In this document: piece by piece, positions 22,896 through 31,351 of the stretch
Layout of the letters: each line of letters begins with the position of its first letter
How positions within the stretch are numbered: the stretch's first letter is position 1
DNA from: Streptomyces sp. NRRL F-5123
GTDB lineage: Bacteria > Actinomycetota > Actinomycetes > Streptomycetales > Streptomycetaceae
Assembly (NCBI RefSeq): GCF_000721495.1
Contig: NZ_JOHY01000037.1
Coordinates: 62,001-126,000 of the forward strand
Direction of reading: 5' to 3'
Length of the DNA: 64,000 bases
Notes under the pieces: model-generated
Databases searched by the model: none
Seen by the model: only the letters and a program-made list of their open reading frames with translations
What the model was told of the DNA's origin: nothing
Program-made: the position numbers and the translations under genes

Positions 22896-24533
22896 TCACC
22901 GCACTCCCTGAAGCTCGCTCAGGGGGTCCAGTACCCGCGCGCGGAAGTGCCCATAGGCGAGCAGCACGGGAATGTCGGTGAGCAGGGGGAAGTGGTAGGC
23001 GAAGGGGCGGGGGCCGACCATGTCGGGCGGGCCGTCGTAGCCGCCGTCGGCCTTCTGCCGTTCCAGCAGCCAGCGCATGCCGCGGCCGACCGGACGCGGG
23101 TCGTCGGCGTAGCACAGGGCGATGAGGCCGTAGGCGGTGCTGATGTCGTCGCTGGGGTCGCCGGGCTGCATGCCCCAGCCGCCGTCGGCGTTCTGCGTGG
23201 CGCGGACGGTCTGCTCGATGCGGGCGGCCATCGCGGCGGCGCGGATGTCGTCGGGCCCGGCGGTGCAGGCGGCGAGGCGGACCCGGAAGAGGCTGTGCAG
23301 GCGGCTGCGGCTCCAGCCGGGCTCGAAGCCGCCGTCGGCGTCCTGGACGCCGGCGAGGAAGGCCAGCGCCCTGGTGCGGGCCGCCTCGGTCGCGGGGTGC
23401 GGGGAGAGCGCGCAGACCGCGGCGGCGGTCATGCACGGCTCGGAGGAGGCGCCGCCGACGTACGTCGGGAAGCCGCCGTCCGCGTTCTGGACGGCGAGCA
23501 GCGCGTCCACGCCGCGGCGGACCGAGCCGGCGTGCGTGACGGGGTCGACGGCCTGGAGGAACTCCAGTGCGCAGGAGGTGTCGTCGACGTCGTTCTGCGC
23601 GACGATCGGGGACATCGACCAGCCGTCGGTGAGGGTGTTGCCGCGGGCGAGCGCGGCGTGCGCGGCGCCGCCCTGGTGGGAGGCGAGCATGCCGGCCATC
23701 CGGCGCAGCAGCACGGGGTCGGCGCCGGCCGCGTGCAGGGCCAGGCCGCCGGTGGAGGTGCACCAGTTGTGCATCTCCAGCACGAACGGGAAGCCGCCGT
23801 CGGGGCGCTGGTGGCGCAGCAGGGTGTCCAGGCCGCGCCGCACGGTCTCCTCGTGGCCGGCCACCCCGGCGAGGGCGTTGAGCACCAGCAGGTGCATGAG
23901 GGCGTAGCCCTCCCACACCGCGGCACCGGGGTCGGTGGCCAGCAGGGTCTGCAGGGCGGCCTCGGTGGAGGAGTCGTGCACTCCCATGGCGCCGGCGATG
24001 ATCAGCGTGATGGAGGCCTGCTGCACGGCGGCCCAGGAGTGCAGCGGGTCGGTGGGGACCGCGCCGCCGCCGGGGAGTTCGGCGTCGGCCGGCAGCGGGC
24101 AGCCGAGCACGGAGAGCACGGCGTAGACCATCAGCCGGCGGCGGACGGAGATGAAGCCGGGCGCCGCGGCCAGGACGCCGGCCGCGAGCGTGTCGACGAG
24201 GGTGCTGTCGCCGTCCGCCTCCCGGCCGGCGGCGCGGGCGACGGCGAGCGAGGCGAGCACCTTCTCCAGCCGGTCCGGCGAGTCCTGGTGCCCGCGCAGG
24301 TAGCCCAGCAGGCGGTCGCGGGCGGGCGAGGTGTGGCCGGTGCGGGTCATGAGGGAGAGCGCGAGGGCCGATTCGAGCACTCTGCTCTCGCAGTGCTCGC
24401 GTATCGCGCCGTCGGCGTCGGTTCTGCTGCTGATGTGCGCGATGAGCCGGGCGGCGGCCCGGCGCACCTCGTCCGCGTCGATCCCGTCCGGCAGTTGCAG
24501 CGGGGCCGGGCGCGCGAGGTCGGCAATCTTCAT
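22896..24533 (-). CDS. Class II terpene cyclase-like protein (squalene/diterpene cyclase family)
   Basis: 545 residues of alpha/alpha-barrel type with repeated QxxDGGF/W motifs (QRPDGGFPF, QNADGGFPT, QDADGGFEPGW, QNADGGWGMQ, RQKADGGY), as in squalene-hopene cyclases and bacterial class II diterpene cyclases. It carries the DxDD catalytic-acid motif as NDVDDTS (about residue 315), the same form as in copalyl diphosphate synthases. No DDxxD class I motif is seen. Expected chemistry is protonation-started cyclisation of a polyprenyl chain, free or already joined to the naphthoquinone. ATG 24533 has AGGAG six bases upstream. It sits 104 bp after the BBE gene. A plain prenyltransferase beta-subunit homologue is less likely because of the DVDD motif. 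Confidence 0.82.
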   Translation of the reverse strand: MKIADLARPAPLQLPDGIDADEVRRAAARLIAHISSRTDADGAIREHCESRVLESALALSLMTRTGHTSPARDRLLGYLRGHQDSPDRLEKVLASLAVARAAGREADGDSTLVDTLAAGVLAAAPGFISVRRRLMVYAVLSVLGCPLPADAELPGGGAVPTDPLHSWAAVQQASITLIIAGAMGVHDSSTEAALQTLLATDPGAAVWEGYALMHLLVLNALAGVAGHEETVRRGLDTLLRHQRPDGGFPFVLEMHNWCTSTGGLALHAAGADPVLLRRMAGMLASHQGGAAHAALARGNTLTDGWSMSPIVAQNDVDDTSCALEFLQAVDPVTHAGSVRRGVDALLAVQNADGGFPTYVGGASSEPCMTAAAVCALSPHPATEAARTRALAFLAGVQDADGGFEPGWSRSRLHSLFRVRLAACTAGPDDIRAAAMAARIEQTVRATQNADGGWGMQPGDPSDDISTAYGLIALCYADDPRPVGRGMRWLLERQKADGGYDGPPDMVGPRPFAYHFPLLTDIPVLLAYGHFRARVLDPLSELQGVR

Positions 24534-24637
24534 GGAGTGCTCCTGTGTGGGCCGGACCGAGCCGGTGGGTGGGCGGAGGACGGGGGAAGGGCCCGGCCCC
24601 GCCGGAGGGGTCCTCCGCGGCGGAGCCGGGAACCGGG

Positions 24638-26167
24638 TCAGCGCACGCTCTGCGCGAAGCGGAAGACCTGGTAGGGGTCGTACTTCCGCTTGACCTTCGC
24701 CAGCCGGGAGTAGTTCTCGGCGTAGTAGGAGCTCTGCCAGTCGGGCAGCCGCGGGTCGATGAAGTTCTGGTACGTCTCGCCGGTCGAGTACGGGTCGATC
24801 GTCGCGAAGCCGTCGTCGACGAAGGTGTACGCGGCGGCCGCGGCCTCCGCGGAGACCGGCGCGACGGCGTCGGAGGTGAGGTAGCTGACCGAGAAGAGGG
24901 CGTCGCGGTGGACGTACGCGGTGGCGTCGCGGGCCACGGTGTTGGCCTTGCCGCCCAGCGCGGAGATCTGCAGCTGGCGCATCTGGCCGGCGTAGCGGTG
25001 GTCGACGAAGGCGGCGAGGGCCTTGGCCCAGCCGTCGCGCGGCATGTCGCCCTTCTCGAACAGCCGGCTGCGCCAGGCGCCGAAGGCCGGGCGCTGGATC
25101 TGCCCGCCGCCGGTGTCGGCGCGGTGGCACTGCTGCACGGTCAGCTCGGTGCAGGAGTAGAGCTGCATGAGCACCGACCGGTAGGGGGCGGTGAACTGCT
25201 GCCGGAAGACGGTGGGGGTGCCGACGAGCGAGACGAGCCGGGCGATCTCGGCGTCGAAGGCGGCGCCGGTGTCGACCGAGGCGAGGAAGACCGAGGCGGT
25301 CGGGACGGTGCCGGGGCCGGCGTCGGTGAGGGTGACGTTGACGCCGCTGCCGATCGTCCAGGGCGCGTCCGGCAGCCACTTGGCCCAGCCGTCGAGCATG
25401 TCCAGCGCCTGGTCGAAGGTCCACACCAGGTTGATCGCGGCCACGTCGGTGAGCGGCGAGGGCGTGACGTCGTAGCCGGTGACGATGCCGAAGTTGCCGC
25501 CGCCACCGCCGCGCAGCGCCCAGAAGAGGTCGGAGTTGCACTGCGGGGAGGCGGTGACGGTGCGGCCGTCGGCGAGCACGACCTGCGCGGAGTTCACCTT
25601 GTCGGCGGCGATGCCGATGCTGCGGGTGAACAGGCCCATGCCGCCGCCCTGGAAGAACCCGCCCGCGGCGACGGTGGGGCAGTAGCCGCCGGAGATGCCG
25701 AGGCCCTGCGGGGCGAGGGTGTCCATGATGTCGACGAGCTGTGCGCCGGGGCCGATGTGCACCGAGTCCTTGCCGAGCGCGACGGTGTTGAGGCCGGCGA
25801 CGTCGATGACCAGGCCGGGCGTGGTCGAGTAGCCGCCCGCACTGTGGCCGCCGCTGCGGGCGGCGACGGGGATGCCGTTGGCCTCGGCGAAGGACAGGCA
25901 CGCGGCGACGTCGGCGGCCGAGACGCAGTACGCGACGGCCTGCGGGCTGGTGGCGTCGAACTGGACCTGGTAGAGCTGCTTGGCGCGCTGGTAGTCGGCG
26001 TCGGTGGGGAGCACGAGGTGCCCGCGCAGCCGGTCGGAGAGCCGGCTCCACTGGGTGCCGGCGTTCCGGGCGCGGGGCTTGGCCTGGGCCTGGGTGGCGC
26101 CGGCGACGGCGGTGGCGGCCACCGCGACTCCGCCGGTGCCGGCGAGGAACGATCGTCTGTTGATCAT
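24638..26167 (-). CDS. Tat-exported FAD-linked oxidase (berberine bridge enzyme family)
   Basis: 509 residues. The N terminus has a twin-arginine signal (MINRRSFLAGTGG, hydrophobic core, AQA cleavage region). The FAD-binding PCMH domain contains RSGGHSAGG and GGYCPTVAAGG, giving the His and Cys that carry bicovalent FAD in this family. The C-terminal BBE segment (FIDPRLPDWQSSYYAENYSRL, KRKYDPYQVFRF) is typical. Family members do two-electron oxidations coupled to ring closure, so a late oxidative cyclisation of the prenylated quinone outside the cell is plausible. ATG 26167 has GGAAG seven bases upstream; the longer frame to 26200 would spoil the signal peptide. Confidence 0.9.
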   Translation of the reverse strand: MINRRSFLAGTGGVAVAATAVAGATQAQAKPRARNAGTQWSRLSDRLRGHLVLPTDADYQRAKQLYQVQFDATSPQAVAYCVSAADVAACLSFAEANGIPVAARSGGHSAGGYSTTPGLVIDVAGLNTVALGKDSVHIGPGAQLVDIMDTLAPQGLGISGGYCPTVAAGGFFQGGGMGLFTRSIGIAADKVNSAQVVLADGRTVTASPQCNSDLFWALRGGGGGNFGIVTGYDVTPSPLTDVAAINLVWTFDQALDMLDGWAKWLPDAPWTIGSGVNVTLTDAGPGTVPTASVFLASVDTGAAFDAEIARLVSLVGTPTVFRQQFTAPYRSVLMQLYSCTELTVQQCHRADTGGGQIQRPAFGAWRSRLFEKGDMPRDGWAKALAAFVDHRYAGQMRQLQISALGGKANTVARDATAYVHRDALFSVSYLTSDAVAPVSAEAAAAAYTFVDDGFATIDPYSTGETYQNFIDPRLPDWQSSYYAENYSRLAKVKRKYDPYQVFRFAQSVR

Positions 26168-26256
26168 GGTGCTTCTTCCGTGGTCGTGAAGCGTGGTCAT
26201 GAGGCGCCGCCGGGGCGTACGGCTGGGCGAGCGGCCCGGGACACGGCGGGCTGCGG

Positions 26257-26292
26257 GCCCGGCAGGACGCCCGCGGGGGCGTCCTGCCGGGC
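26257..26292 (-). terminator. Strong hairpin between the FAD monooxygenase and BBE genes
   Basis: Perfect 16-bp stem GCCCGGCAGGACGCCC (26257-26272) with its complement (26277-26292), four-base loop. It lies after the monooxygenase stop and before the BBE start on the same strand, so it may end or attenuate the upstream transcript. Confidence 0.75.
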
Positions 26293-26327
26293 CGTGCGGC
26301 GCGGGGTCCGGGCGCCGCGCGGAAGCC

Positions 26328-28103
26328 CTAGGCAGGCTGGCCCAGGACGGTGGCCAGCGCCTCGGTGAGGGCGCTCGCGGGGTCCTCCGCCGCGCCGCCG
26401 GCGCGCCAGGCGACGTGCTGGTCGGGGCGGACGAGGACGGCGCCCGCGCCGTCCGTCCCGCGCAGCTGCTGCCAGGCGCCGTCGGCGTCGGTCGCGTCGG
26501 CGCCCGCGCCGATCCGGACCACCGTCACCGGCACCGCGAGCTTCTCCGAGGCGAGCGCTGCGGCGTCCGCCCAGGCAGCCCCGTCCGGGCCGGTGAGCAG
26601 CAGGAAGCCGCCGCCGGCGCCGACCAGGTCCTGCGTGGACACGCGCGCGCCGTCCTGCTCGACCCAGGCGTGCGGCAGCAGGTGCCCGGGGCGGGTGGTG
26701 GGCGTGTACGTGTCGCCGAGCGGCGCCGGCATCGGCGGCCGGGTGCCGTCCGGGACGACGGCGCCCTGCATGTAGGCGAAGCCGTTCTCGACGCCGATGG
26801 CCTGGCACTCGCCGCGGTGCGTCGCGAAGATCTCCGCGGCCCGGGCGCGCTGGGCGGCACCCATCGGGCTGGGCGCGAAGTAGCCGAAGAAGACCGGCGT
26901 GCGGCGCTCCGGCGGCACGTGCGGGCCGATGCCCACGGCGGCGTCGATGACGACCTGGTGGTGCGCGGCGGCGGACATCGCCCAGCCCAGGTTGAACTGG
27001 CCGACGGGGCGGCGCTCGGCCTCGTAGGTGTCGAGCAGCGCGTCCGGGGCGTTGCCGGACACGACCGCGGCGAGCTTCCAGGCGAGGTTGTGCACGTCCT
27101 GGATGCCGGTGTTCAGGCCCAGACCCACGGCCGGCGGCTGGCGGTGGGCGGCGTCGCCGACCAGGAAGACCCGGCCCTTGCGGTAACTCTCGGCGATGAC
27201 GGCCTCGACCGTCCAGCTGGTGACCTCGTGCAGCGTCAGCTCCAGCTCGGGCAGCCCGAGGATCTCCCGGATGCGGGCGGTGACCGCCTGCTCGTCGTTG
27301 CGGTCCAGCCCCATGAGGGGCAGGTGCAGGCCCCACTCCTCACAGTTCTTGCCCCAGGTCGGGCCCATCTCGATGAGCGCGCTGGACAGGTCGGCGCGGT
27401 AGGGGTTGAGGAACCAGGTGATGACGGTCCCCTCGTTCCAGTGCTGCGACAGGTCCGCGGAGAAGTACGCCGTGGTCGCGTCGAAGAGCGCGGGCAGGCC
27501 CTCCATCTTCACGCCGAGCGCGGGACCCACCGTGCGGCCGGCGTCGGCGGCGATGACGTAGCCCGCCTTGACGGTCGTGGTCTCGCCGCTCTCGACGGAA
27601 CGGATCTCGGCGGTGACGCCGCTCCCGGCGCCGTCCTCGTCCTGGACCAGCGACACCAGCTCGTGCCCGAACAGGATCCGGTCGGGGTTGCGCGCCTCGG
27701 CGTGCCTGCGCAGGATCGGCTCCAGCCGCAGCTGGGGCAGCTTGACGGGCAGGACGGGGCCTGCGGCCTCGTACGACTCGCGCAGCGCGCCGCCGCCGAA
27801 GGCGTCCATCTCGTGGATCACCTTGCCGTCCAGCGGGCCCTGGCCGGTCAGGGTGGTCTGCCAGCGGACCTTGCCGAACTGCTCCGGCGAGGCGCCGATC
27901 TCCAGGACGTCGTCCGCCAGGCCGTGCTGCCGGAAGATCTCCATGGTGCGCTGGTTGATGTAATGCGCCTTCGGCAGGCGCGAGGTGTCCGCGCGGCGCT
28001 CCACCAGCAGATGGCCCACGCCGTGGTCGGACAGGAAGACGGAGGCGGACAGGCCGGAGCCGCCGCCACCCACGATCAGTACCGGAACTTCTACGGTGGC
28101 CAA
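26328..28103 (-). CDS. FAD-dependent aromatic hydroxylase (phenol hydroxylase type)
   Basis: 591 residues of group A flavoprotein monooxygenase. Motifs: dinucleotide-binding VPVLIVGGGGSGLSASVFL, ribose-binding ERRADTSRLPKAHYINQRTME, the DG-type region YVIAADAGRTVG, and FLVGDAAHRQPPAVGLGLNTG that contacts the FAD pyrophosphate. The C-terminal 180 residues are the thioredoxin-like domain of phenol and pentachlorophenol hydroxylases. It would use NAD(P)H and oxygen to hydroxylate the naphthol/quinone ring or its prenyl chain. The start is TTG with GGAAGGA about 8 bases upstream. It lies downstream of the prenyltransferase, 141 bp away. Confidence 0.92.
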   Translation of the reverse strand: MATVEVPVLIVGGGGSGLSASVFLSDHGVGHLLVERRADTSRLPKAHYINQRTMEIFRQHGLADDVLEIGASPEQFGKVRWQTTLTGQGPLDGKVIHEMDAFGGGALRESYEAAGPVLPVKLPQLRLEPILRRHAEARNPDRILFGHELVSLVQDEDGAGSGVTAEIRSVESGETTTVKAGYVIAADAGRTVGPALGVKMEGLPALFDATTAYFSADLSQHWNEGTVITWFLNPYRADLSSALIEMGPTWGKNCEEWGLHLPLMGLDRNDEQAVTARIREILGLPELELTLHEVTSWTVEAVIAESYRKGRVFLVGDAAHRQPPAVGLGLNTGIQDVHNLAWKLAAVVSGNAPDALLDTYEAERRPVGQFNLGWAMSAAAHHQVVIDAAVGIGPHVPPERRTPVFFGYFAPSPMGAAQRARAAEIFATHRGECQAIGVENGFAYMQGAVVPDGTRPPMPAPLGDTYTPTTRPGHLLPHAWVEQDGARVSTQDLVGAGGGFLLLTGPDGAAWADAAALASEKLAVPVTVVRIGAGADATDADGAWQQLRGTDGAGAVLVRPDQHVAWRAGGAAEDPASALTEALATVLGQPA

Positions 28104-28244
28104 GAGTTCGTCCTTCCGGAAGTACGGCCCTGGGCGGGCGGAAGCGCGCGGCTGCCGCCGGGGGCCGTGGGAGGTGCGGGAAAACGGGAATTGCCGGGGA
28201 GCGGTGGGGACACCCGGAGGGGTGGGAGGGGGCGTGACCGGGGA

Positions 28245-29189
28245 TCACACCGGGTCCTGGAGGGCCCCCTCCGACAGCTGCATGATCTCCGGCACGCCGG
28301 AGCCCCAGCGGTAGTAGGACTGGAGCTTGTAGTACTCGCCGTCGGGCTGCGAGGCGACCGCGTAGACGAACTTGGTCGTCGGGTCGGCGGCCCGCACGTG
28401 CCGGACGAACAGATCGATCCGCTCGTCGAGTTCGACGGGCAGCGAGGCCGGGTCGGTGGTCGCCACGGCGAAGCTGATCCGCTCGATCTGCGGGTTGTCC
28501 CAGCTGAGCGTGACGTAGACGCCGAAGATCTCGCGGCCGAGCCGGAGCATCTGCTCGCTGGGCTCCGCCTGGCCGATCTCGCCCAGCATCGCCTGCAGGG
28601 CCTCGGGGGCGATGCCGCCCTCGGGGGGCTCGCCGAAGTAGATGTTGACGGTCCGGTGGCGGTAGTCGATGCCGAGCAGGCCGACGGTGTCGCCCAGGCC
28701 GTGCCGCTTGATGAAGTCCAGGCTCGCGCCCAGGCTCGGCGGCATCGAGGGGATGCCGGCGAGCTTCGCGACCTCCTGGAGCTCGGCGCGCGGCAGCACG
28801 ATCCAGATCTTCTTGAAACCGCCGACGACGCCGAAGTCGATGCCGTAGCCCTCGACCGGGCAGGTGCCGTGGATGTCGGCGAGCAGCCGGGAGACGGGGT
28901 GGTCCGTCCTCTCCAGCAGCCCGCTGCCCACGGCGAGGTCGTACGGGTCGGTGTCCTTGGGCACGGTGAACCGGCAGTCCAGCTCGCCGGCCCGGCCCGC
29001 TCCGGTCGACACCCGGAACGCGACGACGGCCTGGGCGAGGTCCCCGCCGTACAGGTCCAGGATGCGCTGCACCCTGTCGCGCGGGTAGTCCACTTCCAGG
29101 ATCCCGGCCGCTTCCTCGATGGCCGAGTGCAGCGCCTTCGCGGCGCTCTCCTGACTCTTCACAGCCGCCTCACTCATGGCGGTCACCAT
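28245..29189 (-). CDS. ABBA-type aromatic prenyltransferase (NphB/CloQ family)
   Basis: 314 residues, close in size to NphB (307). Family blocks are clear: the N-terminal helix LHSAIEEAAGILEVDYPRD, the strand ELDCRFTVPKDTDPYDLA, GGFKKIWIVLP, AGIPSMPPSLG, IDYRHRTVNIYF, and the C-terminal ISFAVATTDPASLPV and EYYKLQSYYRWG. These strands line the barrel that binds a polyprenyl diphosphate and an aromatic acceptor; enzymes of this group need no DDxxD motif. The likely acceptor is the RppA-derived naphthalene or flaviolin ring. I kept ATG 29189 (MVTAMSEAAV), which has GGAG seven bases before it; ATG 29177 is an alternative. It overlaps the preceding 46-codon frame. Confidence 0.93.
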   Translation of the reverse strand: MVTAMSEAAVKSQESAAKALHSAIEEAAGILEVDYPRDRVQRILDLYGGDLAQAVVAFRVSTGAGRAGELDCRFTVPKDTDPYDLAVGSGLLERTDHPVSRLLADIHGTCPVEGYGIDFGVVGGFKKIWIVLPRAELQEVAKLAGIPSMPPSLGASLDFIKRHGLGDTVGLLGIDYRHRTVNIYFGEPPEGGIAPEALQAMLGEIGQAEPSEQMLRLGREIFGVYVTLSWDNPQIERISFAVATTDPASLPVELDERIDLFVRHVRAADPTTKFVYAVASQPDGEYYKLQSYYRWGSGVPEIMQLSEGALQDPV

Positions 29190-29310
29190 CCATGGGCTCC
29201 ATGGCGGTCAGCCTCTGCCACGCTTCTTGATCAGGCCTCTTGCGGGACTTGCCATCGGCTTGGCGCGGGTTCGGCAGCAGGTTCGGCACCGGGCTGCGGC
29301 GCGGGGTCAT
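29170..29310 (-). CDS. Small coupled open reading frame (46 residues)
   Basis: A 46-residue frame whose ATG overlaps the stop of the SARP gene (ATGA at 29307-29310) and has AGGAG eight bases upstream inside that gene. Its end overlaps the first codons of the prenyltransferase. The peptide is basic and proline-rich at the start (MTPRRSPVPNLLPNPRQ) and acidic at the end (MDGDRHE), with no membrane segment. I do not recognise it. It may be a real small protein or serve mainly to couple translation of the prenyltransferase to the SARP gene. Confidence 0.45.
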   Translation of the reverse strand: MTPRRSPVPNLLPNPRQADGKSRKRPDQEAWQRLTAMEPMDGDRHE

Positions 29311-31157
29311 CGGGGGAGCTCCTTCCGGGGCAGTGCGGCGGCGTGCAGCAGGACCAGCGGGTGGAAGCGGTAGCGGTCCTCGCCGAGGGCGGGCCCGCCG
29401 GGCTCCGACGTCAGCAGGCAGGCGTCGACGAGCTCCTCCAGCGCGTCCTCGGGTTCGGCGAGGCCGATCACCTCGCCGGCCAGCCGGGCGGTGAACGGGC
29501 CGCCGCCGACCGCCGCGAGCCACGGCAGGACGGCCGCGGTGGCGGGGCTCAGCCGGGACAGCGCCCGGTTGAGGGAGCGGGCGAGTTCGAGGTCGCCGTA
29601 GGAGAGCGCGGCGAGCCGGGTGCGCGGGTCGGCGAGCTGCGCGGCGAGCCGGGCGACGGGCCAGTGCGGGCGGGCGGCGAGCCGGGTGCCGGCGATGCGC
29701 ACCGCGAGCGGCAGCCCTGCGCAGTAGCGCACCAGGTCGCGGGCGGCGGGCAGTTCGGCGCGGATGCGCTCGGCGCCGACGGTCTCGGCGAGCAGCGCGA
29801 CCGCGTCCTCGTCGGCGAGCGGTTCCAGCGAGACGGTGGACGTGGCCGGCACGGTCACCAGCCGGCGGCGGCTGGTGACGAGCAGCGCGGTGTCCGTGCC
29901 GGCCGGCAGCAGCGGGGTGAGCTGGGCGTCGCTGGAGGCGTCGTCCAGCACCACGAGCAGCCGGGAGGACGCGGTACGGGAGCGGTAGCGGCGCACCAGG
30001 TCGTTGAGGTCGCGCCCGGGGCCCTGCCCCGTCTCGCCCAGTGCGGACAGCAGTTCGGCGACGACGTCGGCGGGCGGCCGGGCGGCCCCCTCGGCGTCCT
30101 GGAGGTCGGCGTGCACCACGCCGTCCGGGAAGGCCCGGGCGCAGGAGTACGCGACCTCGGCGGCCAGCGCGGTCTTGCCGCTGCCGGGCATGCCGGTGAC
30201 GAGGGCGGCCCGCAGCCGCGCGGCGGGCCCGGCGGGGCGGCGCAGCAGCAGCGACCTGAGGCGGGCGGCCTCGGTGGTGCGGCCGGTCACGGCACCGTCC
30301 CGGACGGGCAGCACCACCAGCGGCCGGCGCTGCGCGGTGCTGCTGCCGCCCTCGCCGCGCAGGATGCGCAGGTAGGCGCGGCTGAGCTGCTGGCCGGGCA
30401 CCACGCCGAGCTGCTCGTCGAGGATGCGGCGGCCCTCGCCGTAGACCTGGACGGCCTCGGCCTGCCGGTCGGAGCGGTGCAGCGCGGTGATGAGGTGGGC
30501 GCGGAGGTTCTCCTCCATGGGGAAGCGGGCCACCAGGGACAGCAGTTCGGGCACCAGCGAGCGGTGCCGGCCGAGTGCCAGGTCGGCCTGGATACGGCGT
30601 TCCAGCGCCTCGGCGCGGAGGAATTCCAGCCGCGGCCGCTCGGACTGGAGCAGGTGCTCGGTGACGTTGTCCAGGGCGTGCCCGCTCCAGCAGCCGAGTG
30701 CGCTGCCGAGCAGCCGGCCCGCCTCCTCGTAGCGGTTCTCCTTCAGTGCCCGGCGGCCCATGCGGTCGAGCCGTTCGAAGGAGAAGAGGTCGACTTCGGC
30801 GTCGTGGACGTCGAGGACGTATCCCGGGCCTTTACGGGAGATCTGCACCGGCTGCCCGAGGACTTTCCGCAGCCGTGACACGTAGGTGTAGATCTGGGAG
30901 TTCGAGGTGGGCGGCGGCGTGTCCCCCCACAATGCGGCGCTCAGCCGGCCGTCGGCGACCAGCGTGCCGCGGGCCAGCAGCAGGACCGCGAGTACGGTGT
31001 GGATTTTCGTTCCGGGCAGCGGGACCGCCTCGCCCGCCCTGCTCACGGATACCGGGCCCAGCAAGCGGAATTCGAGCGATCCGTTCGTTCCGCCGCCCCG
31101 GTCTGCCTCCGCGATCCCCTCGGCGGGCGCTGCGGCCACGCCTGCGATGTTCGGCAC
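29307..31157 (-). CDS. AfsR-type SARP regulator with NB-ARC ATPase domain (short form)
   Basis: 616 residues. Domains in order: OmpR-type winged helix (about 28-105, EFRLLGPVSVSRAG to QIYTYVSRLRKVLG), BTAD helices (about 110-255), and an NB-ARC/STAND ATPase (about 275-616) with Walker A TGMPGSGKTALAAE, Walker B RLLVVLDDASS and the sensor VTSRRR. It lacks the long C-terminal TPR array of AfsR. The start is GTG 31157 with GGGGA seven bases before it. SARP-type repeats stand just upstream (31,232-31,249), so it may autoregulate. It leads the leftward run small ORF, prenyltransferase and monooxygenase, and is likely their activator. Confidence 0.9.
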   Translation of the reverse strand: MPNIAGVAAAPAEGIAEADRGGGTNGSLEFRLLGPVSVSRAGEAVPLPGTKIHTVLAVLLLARGTLVADGRLSAALWGDTPPPTSNSQIYTYVSRLRKVLGQPVQISRKGPGYVLDVHDAEVDLFSFERLDRMGRRALKENRYEEAGRLLGSALGCWSGHALDNVTEHLLQSERPRLEFLRAEALERRIQADLALGRHRSLVPELLSLVARFPMEENLRAHLITALHRSDRQAEAVQVYGEGRRILDEQLGVVPGQQLSRAYLRILRGEGGSSTAQRRPLVVLPVRDGAVTGRTTEAARLRSLLLRRPAGPAARLRAALVTGMPGSGKTALAAEVAYSCARAFPDGVVHADLQDAEGAARPPADVVAELLSALGETGQGPGRDLNDLVRRYRSRTASSRLLVVLDDASSDAQLTPLLPAGTDTALLVTSRRRLVTVPATSTVSLEPLADEDAVALLAETVGAERIRAELPAARDLVRYCAGLPLAVRIAGTRLAARPHWPVARLAAQLADPRTRLAALSYGDLELARSLNRALSRLSPATAAVLPWLAAVGGGPFTARLAGEVIGLAEPEDALEELVDACLLTSEPGGPALGEDRYRFHPLVLLHAAALPRKELPR

Positions 31158-31217
31158 AGTGCATTCCCCATCCCATGGATGTCCCCGTACGAAATTGCCT
31201 TCGCAACCTATCCGGCC

Positions 31218-31252
31218 GTCCTATTACCGCATTATCGAGTCGATTTCGAGTG
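31218..31252 (-). promoter_or_regulatory. SARP-type operator and candidate promoter
   Basis: On the minus strand two heptads, TCGAAAT (31249-31243) and TCGATAA (31238-31232), start 11 bases apart, and a -10-like TAGGAC (31223-31218) follows the second after exactly 8 bases. This is the layout known for DnrI/ActII-ORF4-type SARP sites. Read on the plus strand the same stretch gives TCGAGTC and TCGAGTG (31235, 31246), also 11 bases apart, pointing at the divergent small gene. Confidence 0.6.
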
Positions 31253-31351
31253 GCCGAAATCACCGGGAAATCGCACCAAAAGCGAGCCCACCTAAGGTGA
31301 TCTCAGAAATGCTGCACAGGGGAATTGCTCGAACAACACGGGGAGTCAGTC

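Noticed and set aside
20436..24674. A 1412-codon plus-strand frame across the SARP, MMPL and cyclase genes.
   Set aside because: Shadow of three well-recognised minus-strand genes; composition is His/Gln/Gly/Arg skewed with no domain.
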